Source: an uncultured beta proteobacterium
GTDB taxonomy: Bacteria; Pseudomonadota; Gammaproteobacteria; Burkholderiales; Burkholderiaceae
DNA: 10,430 nt
Direction of reading: 5' to 3'
Assembly (NCBI GenBank): GCA_903827075.1
Contig: CAIKGX010000237.1
Location: 1-10,430 of the forward strand
Below the pieces are notes generated by a model. That model saw nothing but the letters and a program-made list of their open reading frames with translations. It was not told where the DNA came from and searched no databases. The position numbers and the translations under genes were made by a program. Positions 6,848 through 10,430 of this stretch are shown one piece after another (position 1 is the first letter of the stretch; every line of letters begins with the position of its first letter).

Positions 6848-7632
6848 TGGCGCAATACGCGAGCGCGCTGCTCATTTCTGACTTGCACTTAACGCCGTCA
6901 ATGCCCTTGACGGCGCAACGCTTCTTTGATTTTTGTGAAAAAGATGCGCCCAAAGTTGAGGCGGTATTTATTTTGGGCGATCTTTTTGAATATTGGGTTG
7001 GGGATGATGCCGCATTGCACTCTCCATTCCAGCAAGAAGTGAAAAGAGCGTTAGCCAACCTATCAACTAAAGTAAAAACGTATTACCTTCATGGCAATCG
7101 GGATTTTTTAATTGGCCCTGACTTCTTAAAAAAGACCGGCATGACTCTGCTAGCCGATCCTTCGAAAATTCATATAGCTGGCGATGACTATGTAGTTAGT
7201 CATGGTGATTCCTTATGTACAGCGGATGTAGGCTACCAAGTCTTCCGCGGTTGGGTACGTAAGCTGTGGATCCAAAAATTGTTTTTGAGCCTGCCGCTTC
7301 AATGGCGCCGTTCTGTTGCAAACCATCTACGTAGTAACAGCACAATTCAATACCAAAGGGCGGAACGGTTTACCCCAGAAGCTAACCAAGCCAAAACCAA
7401 TGTCACACTGCTTGCTAGCGCCGCTGTATTAAGAGATCAGGCCGGTGACAAACTCATTCATGGTCATACGCATTTGCCTGCACGCCATCATGAAATTCTG
7501 GGTGAACAAGAATGGCAACGTTGGGTATTATCTGACTGGGATTTAGACCATCCTGAAACCATCTTACCCAAAGCTAGCGCTTTGTTCATCGATGGTAACG
7601 GTGTGCGCTACCTCGATTTAGTCAAGTCTTAA
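6844..7632 (+). CDS. lpxH: UDP-2,3-diacylglucosamine pyrophosphatase
   Basis: LpxH hydrolyses UDP-2,3-diacylglucosamine to lipid X and UMP, the fourth step of lipid A synthesis, at the inner face of the cytoplasmic membrane. The 262 residues carry the calcineurin-type metallophosphoesterase ligands in order: SDLHL with D13 and H15, GDLFEYWVGDD with D46, HGNRDFLIG with N85, SHGDSLC with H120, and IHGHTHLPA with H206 and H208. The segment TADVGYQVFRGWVRKLWIQKLFLSLPL (127-152) resembles the LpxH lid. The E. coli protein has 240 residues. Two adjacent ATGs (6844 and 6847) are possible starts. GAGGA at 6839-6843 is very close to both, so coupling to ppiB through the ATGA overlap probably matters. 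The 3' end overlaps the stop of the convergent suhB by four bases. It marks an LPS-making Gram-negative. Confidence 0.95.
   Translation: MMAQYASALLISDLHLTPSMPLTAQRFFDFCEKDAPKVEAVFILGDLFEYWVGDDAALHSPFQQEVKRALANLSTKVKTYYLHGNRDFLIGPDFLKKTGMTLLADPSKIHIAGDDYVVSHGDSLCTADVGYQVFRGWVRKLWIQKLFLSLPLQWRRSVANHLRSNSTIQYQRAERFTPEANQAKTNVTLLASAAVLRDQAGDKLIHGHTHLPARHHEILGEQEWQRWVLSDWDLDHPETILPKASALFIDGNGVRYLDLVKS
7629..7632. other. Shared TTAA: overlapping stop codons of lpxH and suhB
   Basis: lpxH ends with TAA at 7630-7632 on the plus strand. suhB ends with TAA on the minus strand at 7631-7629. Both stops are read from the self-complementary TTAA, so the convergent genes overlap by four bases. There is no space for a terminator between them, and any terminator must lie inside the opposite gene. 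Confidence 0.95.
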
Positions 7633-8417
7633 GTAGTCGAATATTTAGAAAGACATTGCACCATCTGGGCAAAGATGCGGGGATTGGCACTCATGACTTC
7701 ACCACTATGCAAGAATCCTTCCTCACCGCGGTAGTTACCAATTAAGCCCCCAGCTTCTGTAATCAATAAAGCACCAGCAGCCATATCCCATGGCTTGAGA
7801 TCACTCTCAAAAAAACCATCGTAACGACCAGCAGCCACATAAGCTAAGTCCAATGAGGCAGCACCAGGACGGCGCAAGCCCGAACATTGACGCGTCATAT
7901 CTGCAAAGATTTTTAAATACTTTTCTAAGTCTTGATCTTCACGATACGGAAAGCCTGTTCCAAGCAAACAATTGGCCAAGCGATCTTGAGTAGCAACACG
8001 CAAACGCCGACGATCTAAATATGCACCGGCACCACGGGTAGCGGTAAAAAGTTCATCACGTGTGGGGTCGTAAACAACCGCTTGTTGTGTAACACCACTA
8101 ACTGACAAAGCAATCGAGACTGCATATTGTGGAAAGCCATGAATAAAGTTGGTGGTGCCATCTAATGGATCAATGATCCAGACAAACTCGGCATCTGCAT
8201 TTTGGGCGCCAGTTTCTTCAGCCAAAAATCCATGGCTAGGATAGGCTTCGCTGAGCGTCTCGATAATGGCCGCTTCAGCCTGTTTGTCCACCTCGGTTAC
8301 AAAATCGTTATGTTGTTTACGGTCGACCTGCAAACGCTCTAAATTGAGAGACGCTCGGTTAATCACGGTTCCGGCACGACGGGCAGCCTTAACGGCCACA
8401 TTTAACATGGGATGCAT
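7629..8417 (-). CDS. suhB: Inositol-1-monophosphatase family protein SuhB
   Basis: Mg-dependent sugar phosphatase of the inositol monophosphatase family. In E. coli SuhB also joins the NusA antitermination complex on rRNA operons. I start it at the ATG at 8417 (262 residues; 267 in E. coli) because MHPMLNVAVKAARRAG matches the family N-terminus. A TTG at 8456 would extend it by 13 residues that do not match. The metal and catalytic motifs are complete: FVTEVDKQAE at 39-48, EE at 67-68, WIIDPLDGTTNFIHG at 80-94 with D83 and D86, and KPWDMAAGALLITEAGG at 208-224 with D211. RRPGAASLDLAYVAAGRYDGFFE (182-204) is also typical. It diverges from trmJ, as in many proteobacteria, and converges with lpxH. 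A weak promoter candidate lies just upstream, and the leader would be short. Confidence 0.94.
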   Translation of the reverse strand: MHPMLNVAVKAARRAGTVINRASLNLERLQVDRKQHNDFVTEVDKQAEAAIIETLSEAYPSHGFLAEETGAQNADAEFVWIIDPLDGTTNFIHGFPQYAVSIALSVSGVTQQAVVYDPTRDELFTATRGAGAYLDRRRLRVATQDRLANCLLGTGFPYREDQDLEKYLKIFADMTRQCSGLRRPGAASLDLAYVAAGRYDGFFESDLKPWDMAAGALLITEAGGLIGNYRGEEGFLHSGEVMSANPRIFAQMVQCLSKYSTT

Positions 8418-8434
8418 AGTTTTGATGGACAAAT

Positions 8435-8463
8435 TAAATAAGAACGAGCTCGTCAAATTGCAA
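8435..8463 (-). promoter_or_regulatory. Candidate suhB promoter
   Basis: On the minus strand, TTGCAA (8463-8458, four of six matches to the -35 consensus) and TATTTA (8440-8435, three of six) are separated by 17 nt. The -10 ends 17 nt upstream of the suhB ATG, which implies a short leader without a ribosome binding site. It is a weak match in an AT-rich gap, offered as the best candidate only. Confidence 0.25.
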
Positions 8464-8547
8464 ACTGCATGACAATAAGGAGCTAATACTTTGATTCTAA
8501 ACGATTCCTCTTGTGAACCCTAAACTCTTGACCCCTTTACGCGCTTT

Positions 8548-9306
8548 ATGAATACTGCCCAAGCCAAGTTATTAAGCTGGGTTCTGGTAGAAACCAGCCA
8601 CCCCGGTAACGTAGGCTCAGCTGCTCGCGCTCTCAAAACCATGGGGTTTAGCGACCTTCGACTGATCAACCCAAAAATACCAGGTGTTGTCAAAGAACCT
8701 GAGGCGATTGCCTTAGCTAGTGGTGCTCAAGACCTATTAGAGGCAAGTAAGGAATCTTGCTCCCTACAATCGGCTGTGACAAACTGCACTCTAGTGTTGG
8801 GCCTGACTAGTCGTGATCGAGAATTCGGCCCCCCAGCTCTAGATTGGGTTGATGCGCGTCGACTCATCATGGGTGCCCTTCATCAAAACCAGCAAGTGGC
8901 CCTCCTTTTTGGTCCAGAACGTACCGGTCTAGATAACCAACACCTTTCTTTGTGTACCCATCGCGTTTGGTTAGATGCCAACCCCGATTATCCGTCCCTT
9001 AATCTGGCTCAAGCCATCATGGTTTGCGCCTTTACTCTGAGGGAATCGCTCAATCAGTCTTCTGAAGATATCCCTAAGCATTCCCTAGGAGATCGCTTGG
9101 ATATGGCGGACTATGCTGATCCCGCAGAAGTAGCAGCCATGCTAGAGCACTTACGGGCGGGTTTAGAGGCGATTGATTACCTCGATCCAGCGAACCCAAA
9201 AAAACTCATGGTTCGCTTACAGGCGCTCTTTGCTAGAAGCCGGCTTCATAAGGAGGAAATTGATCTCTTACGGGGTATTGCAAAACAGATGATTCTCAAA
9301 AAATAA
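8548..9306 (+). CDS. trmJ: tRNA (cytidine/uridine-2'-O-)-methyltransferase TrmJ
   Basis: SPOUT-class (trefoil knot) methyltransferase that uses S-adenosylmethionine to methylate the 2'-OH of nucleotide 32 in the anticodon loop of certain tRNAs; it acts as a dimer in the cytoplasm. The 252 residues match E. coli TrmJ (246). Motif 1 is VLVETSHPGNVGSAARALKTMG at 12-33, with the catalytic Arg R27. Motif 2 is ALLFGPERTGLDN at 118-130. Motif 3 is ANPDYPSLNLAQAIMVCAF at 144-162. These three form the knot. A C-terminal helical extension (about 165-250, KLMVRLQALFARSRLHKEEIDLLRGI) is typical of TrmJ rather than TrmH or TrmL. No ribosome binding site precedes the ATG. It diverges from suhB and is followed 30 nt later by cysE, probably in one transcript. 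Confidence 0.95.
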   Translation: MNTAQAKLLSWVLVETSHPGNVGSAARALKTMGFSDLRLINPKIPGVVKEPEAIALASGAQDLLEASKESCSLQSAVTNCTLVLGLTSRDREFGPPALDWVDARRLIMGALHQNQQVALLFGPERTGLDNQHLSLCTHRVWLDANPDYPSLNLAQAIMVCAFTLRESLNQSSEDIPKHSLGDRLDMADYADPAEVAAMLEHLRAGLEAIDYLDPANPKKLMVRLQALFARSRLHKEEIDLLRGIAKQMILKK

Positions 9307-9324
9307 GCTTGCCCCATAAGCCGT

Positions 9325-9330
9325 TAAAAT
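9325..9330 (+). promoter_or_regulatory. TAAAAT -10-like hexamer just before cysE
   Basis: TAAAAT matches the -10 consensus at five of six positions and ends 6 nt before the cysE ATG. If used, transcription would start at or beside the ATG, giving a leaderless mRNA. No good -35 element stands 16-18 nt upstream, so this may be chance in a short AT-rich gap. Confidence 0.2.
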
Positions 9331-9336
9331 CAAACT

Positions 9337-10101
9337 ATGTTTAATTCCCTATTCGAACAAGTCGATTCCATCATCGTTCGTGATCCTGCTGCGAGAAATC
9401 GCTTTGAGGTGATTACCTGCTATCCCGGTTTACATGCGGTCTGGATTCATCAGGTATCTCATGGACTATGGAATTTAGGTCTGAAATGGATTGCCCGCTT
9501 CTTGTCGATGATTGCCCGCTGGATAACCGGTATTGAAATTCATCCGGGAGCCAAGATTGGCCGTCGAGTATTCCTAGATCACGGTCTTGGTATCGTCATT
9601 GGTGAAACCACAGAAATTGGTGATGATTGCACGATCTATCAAGGCGTTACTTTAGGTGGCACCTCTTTGTATAAAGGCGTTAAACGCCATCCCACCTTAG
9701 GTAAAGGCGTAGTGATTAGTGCTGGCGCCAAAGTACTCGGTGGTTTTACTGTGGGTGATGGCGCACGTGTTGGATCAAATGCCGTGGTATTAAAAGAAAT
9801 TCCTCCTGGCGCAACCGCAGTCGGCATACCTGCTCGCATCCTGCATCCAGACTTGCCGCAAAGCAGCAGCGCTGACAGCAAAGCTAAAGAATATTTTTCA
9901 GCTTATGGCGTAACGCCAAATGTGGATGACCCTGTATCGATGGCACTTAAAGGCTTGATCGATGCCACGCTTGAGCAAGAAGCAAAAATTGCCGCCCTTG
10001 AAAAAGCCTTAGCTAAGTTGAATAACACCACACCTGATGCTGCTGAATCTAGCGATACAAAGCGAGATTTAGGCGCACTCAAAGAGTGGCTTAAAGAATA
10101 A
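9337..10101 (+). CDS. cysE: Serine O-acetyltransferase
   Basis: CysE transfers acetyl from acetyl-CoA to serine, giving O-acetylserine, the precursor that CysK converts to cysteine. The protein has 254 residues. A short N-terminal helical part (1-65) precedes a left-handed beta-helix of hexapeptide repeats (about 66-165). This holds the catalytic DHGLGIVIGET at 81-91 (D81, H82), YQGVTLGGTSLYKGVKRHPTLG at 101-122, and the C-terminal coenzyme A site GGFTVGDGARVGSNAVVLKEIPPGATAVGIPARI. The N-terminal domain is much shorter than in E. coli CysE (273 residues total), as in EpsC/NifP-type enzymes. A tail (170-254) with a coiled-coil-like stretch, LEQEAKIAALEKALAKL, follows and ends in WLKE. It lies 30 nt after trmJ and ends before a hairpin terminator. 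Confidence 0.95.
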   Translation: MFNSLFEQVDSIIVRDPAARNRFEVITCYPGLHAVWIHQVSHGLWNLGLKWIARFLSMIARWITGIEIHPGAKIGRRVFLDHGLGIVIGETTEIGDDCTIYQGVTLGGTSLYKGVKRHPTLGKGVVISAGAKVLGGFTVGDGARVGSNAVVLKEIPPGATAVGIPARILHPDLPQSSSADSKAKEYFSAYGVTPNVDDPVSMALKGLIDATLEQEAKIAALEKALAKLNNTTPDAAESSDTKRDLGALKEWLKE

Positions 10102-10115
10102 ATAGTGGATAGATT

Positions 10116-10135
10116 GAAGGGTGCATGCACCCTTC
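10116..10135. terminator. Palindromic hairpin, probable terminator between cysE and the convergent slyD-like gene
   Basis: A perfect 20-bp palindrome (half-site GAAGGGTGCA) lies 15 nt after the cysE stop. As RNA it would form an 8-bp GC-rich stem with a CATG loop. The plus-strand 3' side is moderately T-rich (TTGCTTAACTT) but has no clean U-run, and the minus-strand side is weaker still. Its place between two convergent genes suggests a shared, bidirectional terminator. Confidence 0.6.
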
Positions 10136-10150
10136 TTGCTTAACTTGGTA

Positions 10151-10430
10151 CTAATGCAAGGTTGGTGATCTTGGGCTGCTTGGGTTAGAGATTTCGCCGA
10201 TAAAATCATCGTCGCCATCATCTTCATCTGCCTGCCCATCATCATTGGGCATTCCAAAAGTAAAGCTCTCGCCACCTTCGGGATGTTGGTTTTCAATTTC
10301 CTCTTCGGTGGCAGCACGAATATCTTCCACCTGCACCCAAAAACGCAAAGCCATTCCTGCTAAAGGATGATTGCCATCTAAGACAACCTGGCTTTCAGCA
10401 ACATCAGTTACGGTATAAATCAATGGGTCA
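10151..10430 (-). CDS. slyD: SlyD-like FKBP-type peptidyl-prolyl isomerase, 5'-truncated by the window edge
   Basis: The 92 visible residues are the C-terminal part of an FKBP-type prolyl isomerase and folding helper. The segment VVLDGNHPLAGMALRFWVQVEDIRAATEEEIENQHPEGG matches the return to the FKBP domain after the inserted chaperone flap and the start of the SlyD tail. E. coli SlyD has VDGNHMLAGQNLKFNVEVVAIREATEEEL at this place. The start codon and most of the catalytic domain lie beyond the right edge; the TTG at 10423 is an internal Leu codon (DPLIYTV), not a start. The tail is unusual: where E. coli SlyD has a His/Cys-rich nickel-binding tail, this one is acidic (DDGQADEDDGDDDF) and ends in SNPSSPRSPTLH. 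Nickel delivery is therefore doubtful, and the symbol reflects similarity only. The gene converges on cysE across a shared hairpin. Confidence 0.85.
   Translation of the reverse strand, partial: DPLIYTVTDVAESQVVLDGNHPLAGMALRFWVQVEDIRAATEEEIENQHPEGGESFTFGMPNDDGQADEDDGDDDFIGEISNPSSPRSPTLH

Noticed and set aside
8418..8456. A TTG start at 8456 for suhB, adding 13 residues.
   Set aside because: MHPMLN at the ATG at 8417 matches the known SuhB N-terminus, and the extension overlaps the probable promoter region.
10424..10430. Treating the SlyD-like gene as complete from position 10423.
   Set aside because: The codon there is TTG inside DPLIYTV, in the middle of the FKBP family alignment. The frame stays open to the window edge, so the gene is cut.

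Overview
The window looks like a stretch of core chromosome from a Gram-negative betaproteobacterium, most like Burkholderiales and in particular Polynucleobacter. The clues are moderate G+C, protein sequences that read as betaproteobacterial, a lipid A enzyme (LpxH), and gene neighbours such as accA-tilS-lysC and suhB/trmJ-cysE. The genus is inferred from recall and was not tested. I see no mobile element, prophage, CRISPR array, RNA gene or obvious horizontally acquired block. No gene-free stretch exceeds 300 bases.

Left half (1-5402, minus strand): five genes run leftwards as a tight string: cysS (cysteinyl-tRNA synthetase), an AlkA-type 3-methyladenine DNA glycosylase, accA (acetyl-CoA carboxylase alpha subunit), tilS (tRNA-Ile lysidine synthetase) and lysC (aspartate kinase, cut by the left edge). 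Gaps are 23 nt and 9 nt, then accA and tilS overlap by 35 nt, then a 77-nt gap with inverted repeats precedes lysC. The string mixes translation, DNA repair, fatty acid synthesis and aspartate-family amino acid synthesis.

Middle (5463-7632, plus strand): diverging from cysS are a TPR lipoprotein gene of unknown function, a cytoplasmic cyclophilin (ppiB) and lpxH. ppiB and lpxH overlap by an ATGA. lpxH then meets suhB (minus strand) head-on, and their two TAA stops share the palindrome TTAA.

Right part (7629-10430): suhB is divergent from trmJ-cysE, and cysE ends in a strong palindromic hairpin. Beyond it lies the 3' end of a convergent SlyD-like FKBP prolyl isomerase gene, cut by the right edge. 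The suhB/trmJ-cysE layout resembles the one that precedes the isc iron-sulfur cluster genes in many gammaproteobacteria, but no isc gene follows here.

I found no clearly new system. The points most worth a second look are an internal start with a strong ribosome binding site inside lysC (a likely separate beta subunit), alternative hairpins in the lysC leader, a CysE with a short N-terminus and a C-terminal tail lacking the usual terminal isoleucine, an acidic tail in place of the His-rich tail on the SlyD-like protein, and the uncharacterised TPR lipoprotein.
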